NCBI RefSeq assembly: GCF_032452875.1
Contig: NC_083878.1
Location: 58,013,378-58,077,377, forward strand
Direction: 5' to 3'
DNA length: 64,000 bases
Source of the DNA: Bos javanicus
Taxonomy: Eukaryota; Chordata; Mammalia; Artiodactyla; Bovidae
Shown: positions 9,446 to 21,283 of the stretch, piece by piece
How positions within the stretch are numbered: position 1 is the first letter of the stretch
Layout of the letters: every line of letters begins with the position of its first letter
Made by a program: the position numbers and the translations under genes
The notes under the pieces: generated by a model
Seen by the model: the letters and a program-made list of their open reading frames with translations, nothing else
What the model was told of the DNA's origin: nothing
Databases searched by the model: none

Positions 9446-11310
9446 AGAGCCTCAGAATGATACCACATGTCTCCCAAGAAGGATTAGGGCTTAGATGGAT
9501 GACAGTGAGAATAAGGTGATAAGCAACTGATCCCTTGAGAAAATGCATTTGTTTGAAGTCCCGTAGGTTGGAGGGAAGATGATGAGTCATGTTTAGTTCT
9601 CGTTCTGCAGTTATACCTAGGTTTAAGCTCATTAGGCATCTAATAGGAATACTAGGACCCAGTATACCATGTTGACCAAGTGCACATTTCCTTGTTAATC
9701 CATCTACACCATTGTTTTTCTTCTTCAGCTTTGTGAATCAGCTTTATGGGTAGTTGCTATGTGTCTTTCCTTCTTAGAATTTAGCAATAAATCATGGTGT
9801 AAATCCACATAAAATGTCAGGCTTATCTTTGTGGTTTCCTTCTCTCTGGTTCCATTTACATTAGGAAGCATATGACCTGAGTGGTGGAAACATACAAGAG
9901 ATGTATATCATCTATCTATTTACTATTGATTTGTTTTGCTGCCTATCTAGCTATATGTGATACAAACTTCTTCAAGTGCACACATTAGTATTTTCTCTTG
10001 CAGATTTATTTCTGCATAATATTGAATATTCCTGAATCTGTTATTATTAGTACAACAAAAAACATCAAACTGTTTTTACATTCTTTAAAGCAGAATGAAA
10101 GAGAAAGGTTATTGAATAATTTGCTCTTATGCCCATTGTTCCCTTAAAGATTGCTGTTTAGTATCTCATACACAATGGGAAATGTTCCCAATTTCATGTA
10201 AAATTTAGATTTTAAAATCTTAGTATCTTTCAATATGATATCAGTAGTGAATAATAATAGAATCCTTCTTGAATAGTAGATAATACTATGAATTTTGTTA
10301 TGTACTTTGAGTATTCTGAAATGACAACTTTAGAATGAAATTGTGTTATGACCCAGAGATTTCAACAAAAAATATACATTTGTTTCTTTAAATAAATGGG
10401 CTACAATGAGTGGTATATATATTATTTTAAATTCCTAATAGTAACACAAGTCAAAAGCTAAAACGATAGCAACAATGAAAATACAAAGAGTATTTCATTT
10501 TAATAGTTAATTAAATAATTATTTAACATCGCCGATACAGTTGAGATAAAATGACAGCATAAAACAACAAATATCATATTTTGTACGTTGAATACTCTAC
10601 CATTATATAATTAACACACAATAATTAATACAAAAGTTAAAATTTAGTAAATCTTTTTTACTTACTGCTTACAATTTCTGAAATAGTTTAGATACTCACT
10701 TCCCAAGTTGAGAATAAGCACACACACACAATACTTTAATAGCAAACATTTTACTACTAAAATTTCCATTCAGTTTGAAAGTTAGCATTTATTAAACCTC
10801 CCCAAAAGGATGACTAGTTTCACTAAGGTATACAGCTTAGTCATCACACAAAAATTACAATATAAGTATAATATCCATTTTAAAAAAAAGTCACTGAAAT
10901 GACTTTCTCACTGTCAAACAGCTGATAAATCTGAATTCTAACTCTAGTGTGTCTACCTTCAGAGTGTATGTACTTTCCATTATATGTCATCACTTCCATG
11001 CTTAGACCTAACATGAAAAACAATTGACAAATTGATACAGGAAAGCAATAGATCACAGCCTTGAATGCCAAGTAGGAGAGATGGTAGAACAAAGGACAGA
11101 GTGATAGATGGATATCTTGCTTAGAAAATTTGATTCCATCATCTGTTCATAGGACACACTGAAGCACTAAGAGGCAAAATAAGACAATACACATATATAA
11201 AGTTCTATTTTAATTAGTTAAAAATAAACCTATGGCCTTGGAAAACAATATCATTAGTCACTATTAGGGAAAAAAAGGGATGGAGGAGAGAGGTAAACTC
11301 TAAGAAAAAA
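9446..11310. other. AT-rich intergenic DNA, nothing recognised
   Basis: About 1.9 kb without a named repeat or credible coding frame. Features are AT-rich tracts, a short CA run near 10720-10730 and poly-A near 10883. The 60-72-codon frames on the minus strand have no recognisable content. Confidence 0.5.
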
Positions 11311-11334
11311 AGGCCCCTCAAAAATGACTGAATG

Positions 11335-11455
11335 GGGAGGGAGGAGGGAGGAGGGTTCGGGATGGGGAACACAGGTATACCTGTGGTGGATTCATTTAGA
11401 TATTTGGCAAAACTAATACAATATTGTAAAGTTTAAAAATAAAATAAAATTTTAA
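11335..11455 (+). mobile_element. L1 3'-end micro-insertion inside BovB, with TSD
   Basis: Only the last 121 bases of an artiodactyl L1: GGGAGGAGGG, GGGATGGGGAACACAGGTAT, GTGGATTCATTT, GGCAAAACTAATACAATAT and an A-rich tail. A 15-base duplication AAAAATGACTGAATG at 11320-11334 and 11456-11470 (partly merged with the tail) flanks it. It is extremely 5'-truncated. Confidence 0.9.
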
Positions 11456-11470
11456 AAAAATGACTGAATG

Positions 11471-13900
11471 ATCTCTGTTTATTTCCAAGGCAAACCACTC
11501 AGTATCATAGTAATCCAAGTCTATACCCCAAACAGTAATGCCAAGGAAGCTGAAGTTGAATGGTTCTATGAAGAACTGCAAGATCTTCTAGAACTAAACA
11601 AAAACAACAACAAAAAAGATGTGGTTTTCATCATAGGGTATTAGAATGTAAAGGTAGGAAGTCAAGAGATACCTAGAGTAACAGGCAAACTTGGCCTTGG
11701 AGTACAAAATGAAGAAAGGCAAAGAGTAACATTGTTTTGTCAAGAGAACACAGAGGTTATAGCAAACTCTCTTTTCTAACAGCACAACAGAAACTCTACA
11801 TATGGACATCACTAGGTGGTCAATGCCAAAATCAGACTGATTATATTCTTTGCAGCCAAAGATACAGAAGCCCTATACAGTCAGCAAAAGCAAGATCAGG
11901 AGCTGACTGTGGCTCAGATCATGAATTCCTTATTGCCAAATTAAGACTTAAATTGAAGAAAGTGAGGAAAACCACTAAACCATTCAGGTATGACCTAAAT
12001 CAAATCCCTTATGATTATACAGTGGAAGTGAGAAATAGATTTAAGGCACTAGATTTGATAGACAGAGTGCCTGATGAACTATGGACAGAGGCTCATGACA
12101 TTGTGCAGGAAACAGGGATTAAGACAATTCCCAAGAAAAATAAATGCAAAAAAATCAAAATGGCTGTCTTAGGAGGCCTTACAAATAGCTGTGAAAAGAA
12201 GAGAAGTGAAAAGCAAAGAAGAAAAGGAAGGACATACTCACTTGAATGCATAAATACCAAGAAAAGCAAGGAGACATACAAAAGCTTCCTCAGTGATCAC
12301 TGCAAATAAATAGAGGGGAAAAATAGAATGGGAAAGACTGAAGATCTCCTCAAGAAAATCAGAAATACCAAGGGAACATTTCATGCAAAGATGAGCTCAA
12401 TAGAAGACAAAAACGGTATGGACCTAACAGAAGCAGAAGATGTTAACAAGAGGTGGCAAGAATACACAAAAGAACTATACAAAAAAGATCTTCATGACCC
12501 AGATAATCACAATGGTGTGATCACTCACCTATAGCCAGACATCCTAGAATGTGAAGTCAAGTGGGCCTTAGGAAGCATCACTACAAACAAAGCTAGTGGA
12601 GGTGATGGAATTCCAGTTGAGCTATTTCAAATCCTAAAAGATGATTCTGTGAAAGTGTTGCACTCAATATGACAGCAAATTTGGAAAACTCAATAGTAGC
12701 CACATGACTGGAAAAGATAAGTTTTCATTCTAATCCCAAAGAAAGTAATGCCAAAGAATGCTCAAACTACTGCACAATTGCACTCATCTCACACACTAGT
12801 AAAGTAATGCTCAAAATTCTCCAAGCCAGGCTTCAGCAATACATGAACCATGAACTTCCAGATGTTCAAGTGGGATTTAGAAACGGCAGAGGAACCAGAC
12901 ATCAAATTGCTAACATCCACTGGACCATCGAAAAAGCAAGAAACTTCTAGAAAAATATCTATTTCTTATTTATTGACTATGCCAAAACCGTTGACTGTAT
13001 GGATCACCTCAAACTGTGGAAAATTCTGATAGAGATGGGAATACCAGACTACCTGACCTGCCTCTTGAGAAATCTGTATGCAGGTCAAGAAGCAACAATT
13101 AGAACTGGTCATGGAGCAACAGACTGGTTTCAAGCAGGAAAAAGCATATGTTAAGGCTGTATATTGTCACCCTGCTTATTTAACTTCTATGCAGAGTACA
13201 TCATGAGACGCTGGGCTGGATGAAGTGCAAGCTGGAATCAAGATTGCCAAGAGAAATATCAATAACATTGGGTATGCAGATGACACCACCCTTACCTAAA
13301 GAGCCTCTTGATGACAGTGAAAGAAGAGAGTGAAACACTTGGCTTAAAGCTCAGCGTTCAGAAAAGTAAGACCATGATATCCAGTCCCATCACTTCATGG
13401 TAAATAGATGGAGAAACAATGGAAACAGTGAGAGAGTTTATTTTAGAGGTCTCCAAAATCACTGCAGATGGTGACTGCAGTCATGATATTTAAAAGACAC
13501 TTACTCCTTGGAAGAAAAGTTATGACCAATCTAGACAGCATATTAAAAAGCAGAGATATTACTTTGCCAACAAAGGTCCATCTAGTCAAGGCTATGGTTT
13601 TTCCAGTAGTCAAGTATGGATGTAAGAGCTGTACTATAAACAAAGCTGAGTGCTAAAGAATTGATGCTTTTGAACTGTGGTGTTGGAGAAGACTCTTGAG
13701 AGTCCCATGGACAGCAAGGACATCCAACAAGTCCATCCTAAAGGAGATTGTCCTGAGTGTTCATTGGAAGGACTGATGTTGAAGCTGAAACTTCAATACT
13801 TAGGCCATCTGATGCAAAGAGCTGATTCATTAGAAAAGACCCTGATGCTGGGAAAGATTGAAGGCAGGAGGAGAAGTGGTCGACAGAGGACGAGATGATT
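11471..13900 (+). pseudogene. BovB ORF2 relic (endonuclease and reverse transcriptase)
   Basis: Fragments of the BovB protein can be followed in shifting frames. The endonuclease part lacks its N-terminus; the GDWNAKVG motif has decayed near 11636-11660, where the aspartate codon has become tyrosine and the next codon a stop. The 190-codon frame 11737-12309 covers the endonuclease C-terminus, including the conserved SDH (GSDHEF) and the linker. The RT part keeps a YADD box at 13273-13284 but has stops in RT blocks before it (for instance near 12949 and 13152) and a deletion directly after it. It cannot make a working protein. Confidence 0.85.
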
Positions 13901-14037
13901 ATATGGCATCACTGTCTCAATGGACATGACTTTGGGTAAACTCTGGGAGTTGGTGATGGACAGGGAGGCCTGGTGTGTTGTGGTCCATAAGATCATAAAG
14001 ATTCTGACACGACTGAGAGACTGAACTGAACTGAACT

Positions 14038-15887
14038 TGAAAATGTGTCTGATAAATTTTGGAGGGATTCTCATTTATTCCAGGCCCCTACACACAATTT
14101 GACTTAGACCTTCATACTGACTGTATCAACAAATACTTTACAACATCTAAAATGTATTTGTTTACACATATGTCTCAAGTATTTTTTAATGATCATAACA
14201 ATACTATTTCTTTGAATCATTCCTTGAAGGAAATTTCTAAGTTCTTCAGTGTGCCATGGACATAACAGCAACCAGAACTGCAGTGTTCATGGAATGGAGG
14301 TCTTCTCTGAGAAGGTGAGAAAATGGAAAAAGCAGAGGATTTCCATGTCACAGGACTGAAGTTACATCAAGAGAAAGAAGTGCCTGTCTCTGTGCTTTTT
14401 CTCCTCCATCTTTTTCATTTGCCATGGAATTCTCAGAAGATAAAAAATGTTAGAAAATTCCAATAAATCAGACATCCAAGAATGAGTATGGCTGGAGATT
14501 CCATGCTTCTAAGCCACTTCCAGTATGTCACAGGTAATATAGAACATCGTTTGCTGTGAAATGTGGCCAAATTGATGGTTTCATAGAACATTACTTGTTC
14601 AGCAAGTTCTGTGGAGGCATGCAGGCATTCCAAATATTCCAATAAACCACAATGAGGAAACACCAAAGAGCTGAGAGTGTTGAATAAAAGGAAATAGCCT
14701 GGGGTAGAATAGACAGGTGGCGCGTGTGCATACTTTTACTTTGATGCAAATTTCCAAGTCCACACACCCTGGCTGTGGGTAAAGTTTTAATGCCCACAGC
14801 TTGGACAAGTTGCAAATGAGTCATCATAAATTCAGTAACTAGATCACCATAAACCAAGCCAGACCATAAAATCACTCTGCAGACAGAATACTGAAGCCCA
14901 CTCCCCTATCCCAAGCACTCAGAAAGTCATAAAGGAGATAAGCAGACAGTACAGGGAATCTGAGCACTCACCTGGAAAAGACTGAGTCATCAAAAGCAGA
15001 CAATTTAAAGCAACTCAAAAAAGAACTATGAATCTGAATTGACTGTAAATTTAAGTGACTGCTCAAACTGGAGCACATGGTGAGATCTTTATTGTCAACT
15101 TACTTTTCTCAGCTCCCCAGGTAAGAGAGGACAGTGGAAGTGACCATCCACTTACAGGACATAAAAATGTTGTATTTTGAATAGCATGAGTAGTTTGAGT
15201 GAATTTGTTATTCAAAAGTACAGTAAGCTGACTTAAATTCAGGAGTCTCTGAAAATCCTGCTGTTCTTTCATTTACTCCTGGTAGCTAGCATATAATGAC
15301 CATCAAAATTAAAAAAAAAAAAAAAGCACATCAGCTGAGAGCCATACTAATCAGAATGCACAACTATCTATCGGTTTTAAAGTGAGTAAGAGAAGGATCT
15401 TCTGGAACTTAATAAATCTAAGGCAAAATTGCAGAAAGGTAAAAATGAATGTAAAAGAAAGTCATGCAATATTGCAAATATCTTTGAAGAATTAATGTGT
15501 CAGGAAGGTGAGCTATTTGGAATCCTGAATAGAAGAACCTAAAATCAAAAACTGATCTTGTTGATACTTCATTATCTAGCAGATATGAGAATTCCTGTCA
15601 CAAGAAAAGAGTTATCTACTTTAGATTAAAAGGTATATTTATTCTTTTATTCAATACTTGAATGCTTACAATAATTGAGCCCCTGTGCTATGCATGAGGC
15701 ATTCAAAGATGAATAGGGCATGAGCCCTGTCTGTAAACAGTTCACAGTCTTCTGGGAATAAAAGATAGTAAAACAAAGTATCCCATAAAGGATATGAAAT
15801 GCCATGATAGAGGGTATAGAGAGAGACAGGAAACATCTGGCTTGGAATGGTCAAGGAAGGCTTCTCTGAAGACGTGGTAACAGTGAC
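14038..15887. other. Intergenic DNA, nothing recognised
   Basis: About 1.85 kb of less AT-biased sequence with no named repeat. Minus-strand frames of 69-97 codons at 14433-14875 and 15063-15272 show no domain. A poly-A run lies at about 15311-15325. Old, unrecognised repeats remain possible. Confidence 0.5.
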
Positions 15888-16090
15888 AGTGTTAGTCATC
15901 CAGTCATGTCTGACTCTTTGTGATCCTACGGACTGCAGCCTGCTAGGCTTCTCTGCCAATGGAATTACAAGGAAAGAATACTGGAGTGGGTAGCCATTCC
16001 CTTTCTAGGGGATCTTCCCATCTCTGGGCTTGAACCCAAGTCTCCTGCATTGCAGGCAGATTCTTTACTATCTGAGCCACCAAGAAAGCC
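15888..16090 (-). repeat. Bov-tA SINE, reverse
   Basis: Near-complete reverse copy from AGTGTTAGTCATCCAGTCAT to the tRNA-like head seen as TTTACTATCTGAGCCACCAAG. Moderately diverged; no clear TSD. Confidence 0.9.
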
Positions 16091-16520
16091 CACTCTAAAG
16101 GTGGGTAAAGTCATAAGCAATTGAACAGTTATTGGCAATAATAACCTTAGCAAGAAGAATAGCATGTATATATCAAAGGACAGAATTGTTGGTTTATTAA
16201 TAATACATTTAAAGGACAAATATTTCACATGAGAAGAAAATGGATGTCTTATGATGAAGAGTAAGATACTATCCTGAATTACACATAAAGACGAATTCAT
16301 ACTGGTCAATTCACATTAAAATGTCATAACGGAACACATGAATTTTATCTTTAAAGTGAGGGAAAATTATTTCTAAATCAACAGTAAAATATAATCATAT
16401 TTGCTCTTTAGTAAAAGCAATATTCTTGCTATGGGAGAGAATTGTTTGACTGGAACAGGAATAGATTTTAAGGACATATTCCAGGTCTTGAAACTACAAA
16501 TATGACTAATTAATCTGAGA
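16091..16520. other. AT-rich DNA, nothing recognised
   Basis: No gene or named repeat. It ends at the upstream copy of the next element's target-site duplication. Confidence 0.5.
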
Positions 16521-16533
16521 TGTTTAGATTAAT

Positions 16534-17979
16534 CGGTTCAGTTCAGTTCAGTTACTCAGTCGTGTTCGACTCTTTGCAATCCCAAGAATCGCAGCACGCC
16601 AGCCCTCCCTGTCCATCACCAACTCCCAGAGTTCACCCAAACTCATGTCCATCAAGTCGGTGATGCCATCCAGACATCTCATCCTCTGTCGTCCCCTTCT
16701 CCTCCTGCCCCCAATCCCTCCCAGCATCAGGGTCTTTTCCAGTAAGTCAACTCTTCACATGAGATAGACAAAGTATTGGAGTTTCAGCCTCAGCATCAGT
16801 CCTTCCAATGAACACCCAGGACTGATCTCCTTTAGAATGGACTGGTTGGATCTCCTTTCAGTCCAAGGGACTCTCAAGAGTCTTCTCCAGAACCACAGTT
16901 CAAAAGCATCAATTCTTCAGCGCTCAGCTTTCTTCACAGTCCAACTTTCACATCCATACATGACCACTGGAAAAACCATAGGTTTGACTAGAAGGACCTT
17001 TATTGGCAAAGTAATGTCTCTGCTTTTGAACATGCTTTATCTAGGTTGGTCATAACTTTCCTTCCAAGGAGAAAAGAGTAAGTGAAAGTGAAAGTGACTA
17101 ATTTCAGTGGAAGTCTTTGCTATTTCCCATGAAGTGATGGGACCAGATGCCATGATCTTCGTTTTCTGAATGTTGATCTGCCATAAGGGTGGTATCATCT
17201 GCATATCTGAGGTTATTGATATTTCTCCCGGAAATCTTGATTCCAGCTTGTGCTTCTTCCAGCCCAGCATTTCTCATGATGCACTTTGCATAGAAGTTAA
17301 ATAAGCAGGGTGACAATATGCAGCCTTGATGTACTCCTTTTCCTATTTGAAACCAGTCTGTTGTTCCATGTGCAGCTCTAACTGTTTTCCACAGTCAAAG
17401 GCTTTGGCATAGTCAATAAAACAGAAATAGATGTTTTTCTGGAAGTCTGTTGCTTTTTCGATGATCCAATGAATCTTGGCAATTTGATCTCTGGTTCCTC
17501 TGCCATTTCTAAAACCAGCTTGAACATCTGGAAGTTCACTGTTCACATATTTTTGAAGCCTGGCTTGGAGACTTTTGAGCATTACTACTAGCATGTGAGA
17601 TGAGCAACATTGTGTGGTAGTTCGAGCATTCTTTGGCATTGCCTTTCTTTGGGATTGTAATGAAAACTGACCTTTTCCAGTCCTGTGGCCACTGCTGAGT
17701 TTTCCAAATTTGCTAGCATATTGAGTGCAGCACTTTCACAGCATCATCTTTCAGGGTTTGAAATAGCTCAATTCTAATTCCATCACCTCCTCTTGCTTTG
17801 TTCATAGTGATGCTAAGGCCTACTTGACTTCACATTCCAGGATATCTGGCCCTAGGTGAGTGATCACACCATCATGATTATCTGCGTTGTGAAGATCTTT
17901 TTTGTACAGTTCTTCTGTGTATTCTCACCACCTCTTCTTAATATCTTTTGCTTCTGTTAGGTCCATACCATTTCTGTCC
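16534..17979 (-). mobile_element. BovB LINE, 5'-truncated, reverse, with 13-base TSD
   Basis: About 1.45 kb of reverse BovB: 3' terminus as GGTTCAGTTCAGTTCAGTT at the left, the post-RT and RT region, ending near the ORF2 linker (GGTCCATACCATTTCTGTCC). The flanks carry an exact duplication TGTTTAGATTAAT at 16521-16533 and 17980-17992. Two internal losses are visible: near 17070-17120 (an AAGTGAAAGTGAAAGTGA scrap replaces part of the post-RT region) and near 17178 (from the LNIQKTK region straight to the residues before the RT box). Frames such as 17343-17639 are RT relics. Confidence 0.93.
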
Positions 17980-17992
17980 TGTTTAGATTAAT

Positions 17993-19412
17993 AGTAGGAG
18001 AAAAATACAAGTTAAGTTACTGAGCAAATTGGATTAGCTGATTGGATATGAGGATGTGGAGAGAATGGCAAAATCAAGTATGAACCCTGATTTCTGCATT
18101 ATTGACAAGATAGTAGTTAATGTTACTGGCTGACTGTAGAATGTAGGAAGAGAAGGGGTGATTTGTTTTCCAAAGCAGGGACTGTGAAAAGGATATCAAT
18201 TCAGTTTTCATGTATTCCACACTGAATAATTTATGCATAGGAGTTACTCTTATTTATCAAAATGTGTAATGGGAAACCAGCCATATATATCGAAGCTCAA
18301 GAGAACATTTCATGGTGAAATTGTTGATTTTGCCATTCTTCAGATATATAGTGGTATGTGAAGTAATGTGTGTGAGTCAGAATACACTGAGGAAATGCTG
18401 AGAATTAAAACTTGAAAGGGACAAGGGGAAACCTGAAGAGAACTGAACTTTTAAATGGAGAATAAAAGGAAACAGAAAGTATATGAGAAAAAAGAACAGA
18501 AGTGTTTAGATATTAAGGAAAGATAAAATAAACTCCATTATTTGGGAATAATGAGATAAATCAACTCCATTGTTAGCTCTGGAGACCAAGAGGAGGCATA
18601 ATTCAAAAATAGAAAGGTTACTAGTAAATTCTATATCTCAGTGAAAGTAATACGAACTTAAAACTGTGAAATGAATGCCTAGGCATCTTGAGATAGGTGA
18701 AGTGATTGAAAAATAAGGACAACATTATACAGGATAACATACTAAGTTTTTAGGAAGTTTAGCTACAAATTAGGGAATGCACTTGAAGTTACATAGAAAG
18801 TACCAGACTGAATTTTATTATCTTTAATATAGAAAAATTGAAGGGGGGAGGCTTTTCATGAGTAAGAAGTTGTGCTGTGCAAGATAAAGATGAATTGTTG
18901 ACCATAATTCATTAGCAGATCCTGGTTATTACTGACTTGACACATGGTATTACTGCACAATAGCAGACCACCTTTTGGTAGTAAAGGCATAAATTTGGAT
19001 GAAGAAGCAGATATTGGTGGAGTTGGAATGAGGACAAAGATTTGAAGAAGTTTACATTTAATGACTTTCTCTTCCTGTGAAAGAATGTGGTCCTCTGCTG
19101 AGAGTATTGGGGGAGTTCACGTATGGGTCTTGAAGACAGTGGAAAATATCTGGAAAGGAAGTTTTAAAAAATGAGAGTGAACACATGGAAAGCTTTCAGG
19201 TCATGAGGAGGACTAAGCTAATACTGTTAATTATTCCTTTTTATTGGATCGAATTTACATGTTTCTGAAATTCCTTCACTGCCATATTGGGTAAATGATT
19301 TGCACAGGCAGACCTTACAGAGTGACTATAAGGTGGAGTGTCATAGGAGGCTAAGAGGACAAGGGCTTACTGTATTTAAGGACTTGGGAAAGAGTTAGGG
19401 TCACAGAAAAAA
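17993..19412. other. AT-rich DNA, nothing recognised
   Basis: About 1.4 kb with no credible open frame and no repeat I can name. Confidence 0.5.
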
Positions 19413-19426
19413 TTATGGAGTTTAAA

Positions 19427-19629
19427 GTGAAAGTCACTCAGTCGTGTCCGACTCTTTGTGACTCCACAGACTGCAGCCCACAAGGCTCCTCTGTCCGTGG
19501 AGTTCTCCAGGCAAAAATACTGGAGTGGGTTGCCATTTCCTTATCTAGGGGATCTTCCCCACCCAGGGACTGAACCTGGGTCTCCCACACTGCAAACAGA
19601 CTCTTCGCCAACTGAGCCGTCAGAGAAGC
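19427..19629 (-). repeat. Bov-tA SINE, reverse, with TSD
   Basis: Complete reverse copy: GTGAAAGTCACTCAGTCGTG at the left, tRNA-like head (CCAACTGAGCCGTCAGAGAAG) at the right. Flanks TTATGGAGTTTAAA (19413-19426) and TTATAGAGTTTAAA (19630-19643) differ at one base and are the target-site duplication. Confidence 0.92.
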
Positions 19630-19643
19630 TTATAGAGTTTAAA

Positions 19644-20167
19644 ATAAGTAGGAAACTAGTAAATCCAGTGCAGAGATAAGAGATAGGAAAAATGGACATG
19701 TCAGCAGACATGAGGTCTCTAGCAGTTGGAAAAGAGGAGCAGTGAGAGGAAGCAGAGGGAACCGGACAAATTCTAGGGATTCAGAAGTTGATGTATTGTT
19801 CAAATGTCAGCAGTAGACTTTGCAAGAATGGTGTCCTTTAAAAGTCTCCTTGGTCTTAATTTAATGAGACAGTGAGATGATACAATAGATTGAAACAATC
19901 AAACCAAAGGGCTCCTACATTTTCAGGCCCTGTATCCAATTAGCCTTCCTTTTCAGTATCACATTTTGGTATTAATACTAGATATTTAACATGGGATGAT
20001 CCACAAATATTCTTTGTCTCAGTGTCTTACATTGTATCTTACTGATACAATTTTGAATTCATGCAACTCTTGAAAAAATGTAGTAACCCATATTTAAATT
20101 AACCTATGTAAAACTTTTAGCCTCACTAGAGTTCAGAAGACAAGTAAATGCTGGCATTTTTGTTACT
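19644..20167. other. Intergenic DNA, nothing recognised
   Basis: No gene or named repeat is seen here. Confidence 0.5.
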
Positions 20168-20183
20168 AAATATGCAAAAATTA

Positions 20184-20415
20184 TGCGGGAGGGATGAATT
20201 GGGAGTTTGAGATTAATAGTTGCAAACTGTTATATATAGAATGGAAAAACAACAAAGTCTTACTGTACAGCACAGGGAACTATATTAAATATTCTGTGAT
20301 AAACCATAACAGGATATGTATATATGTATATAGATAGATAGATAGATAGATAACTGAATATATATATATAACTGAATCACTATAATTCAATAAAATGGAT
20401 TTTTAAAAATAAAAT
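20184..20415 (+). mobile_element. L1 3'-end insertion with 16-base TSD
   Basis: The last about 230 bases of an older artiodactyl L1: GGGAGGGATGAATTGGGAG, CTTACTGTACAGCACAGGG, AACTATATTAAATATTCTG, AACTGAATCAC, TTCAATAAAATGG and an A-rich tail. It is bounded by an exact duplication AAATATGCAAAAATTA at 20168-20183 and 20416-20431. A tetranucleotide microsatellite grew inside it. Confidence 0.9.
20315..20352. repeat. TATG/TAGA microsatellite
   Basis: A TATGTATATATGTATA stretch runs into five TAGA units inside the L1 3' region, followed by a TA run at about 20360-20370. It is likely length-variable. Confidence 0.8.
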
Positions 20416-20540
20416 AAATATGCAAAAATTAAATGGACTTTTCTTAAATAGTACCTAATCTTAGGTAAATAAAAGTAATAAATGTTAATAGACAGAATTC
20501 ATTTAAATTAGCATATTACCAGATTTCAGAACCCCATGTG

Positions 20541-20735
20541 TGTTTGTCACTCAGTTGTTTCCTATTCTTTGTGACCCCATGGACTATAGCCTGCCAGGCT
20601 CCTTTGTCCATGGAAATCTCCAGGCAAGAATACTGAACTGGATTGCCATTTCCTTCTCCATGGGATCTTTCTGATCCAGGGATGAACCTGGGTCTTCCGC
20701 ATTGCAAGCAGATTCTTTACCATCTTAGCCAGGAA
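20541..20735 (-). repeat. Bov-tA SINE, reverse
   Basis: Reverse copy from TGTTTGTCACTCAGTTG to the tRNA-like head (TTCTTTACCATCTTAGCCAGG). Moderately diverged. Minus-strand frames through it are not genes. Confidence 0.9.
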
Positions 20736-20944
20736 ATTGGACATGTAACCAGAAACTCTGTTTACATACATAGTTTTAAGATAAGCAGAGTCATTTAGGG
20801 ATTAATGAAACAAATGCTGGCAGTGTATTGAAGCTAATTTGAGGATGAATTGCCATCTTAAAAGGTATTTGTGAGGTAATAGTAGAAAACTAGTCAATCT
20901 AATCACATGGACCACAGCCTTGTCTAACTCAGTGAAACTAAGCC

Positions 20945-21190
20945 ATGTCCTGTGGGGCCACCCAAGACAGGCGGGTCATGGTGGAGAGGTCTGACAGAAT
21001 GTGGTCCACGGGAGAAGAGAATGGCAAACCACTTCAGTATTCTTTCCTTGAGAACCCCATGAACAGAATGAAAAGGCAAAATGATAGGATACTGAAAGAG
21101 GAACTCCCCAGCTCAATAGGTGCCCAATATGCTACTGGAGATCAGTGGAGAAATAACTCCAGGAAGAATGAAGGGATGGAGCCAAAGTAA
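20945..21190 (+). pseudogene. BovB ORF1-like segment
   Basis: An 81-codon frame upstream of ORF2 in the position of the small BovB ORF1. It is polar, rich in Arg, Lys, Asn and Glu, with the stretch MKRQNDRILKEELPSS. Its function is not established in the family and it has no recognised domain. It starts after the extreme 5' end and closes with TAA ahead of ORF2. Confidence 0.5.
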
Positions 21191-21283
21191 AAACAATACC
21201 CAGTTGTGGATGTGACAGGTGATAGAAGCAACGTCTGATGCTGTAAAGAGCAATATTGCACAGGAACCTAGAATGTCAGGTCC

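Larger units (their letters stand above)
11311..14037 (+). mobile_element. BovB LINE, 5'-truncated, interrupted by an L1 3' end
   Basis: Forward BovB starting inside the endonuclease domain (CCTCAAAAATGACTGAATG, continuing at 11471 with ATCTCTGTTTATTTCCAAGG) and running through the RT region to the ACTGAACTGAACTGAACTT 3' end. Small deletions and many stops mark it as old. The L1 piece at 11335-11455 interrupts it 24 bases after its start. No TSD for the BovB itself was found. Confidence 0.92.

Noticed and set aside
11737..12309. 190-codon open frame that might be a gene
   Set aside because: It is the C-terminal endonuclease and linker part of BovB ORF2, in a copy with stops and deletions elsewhere.
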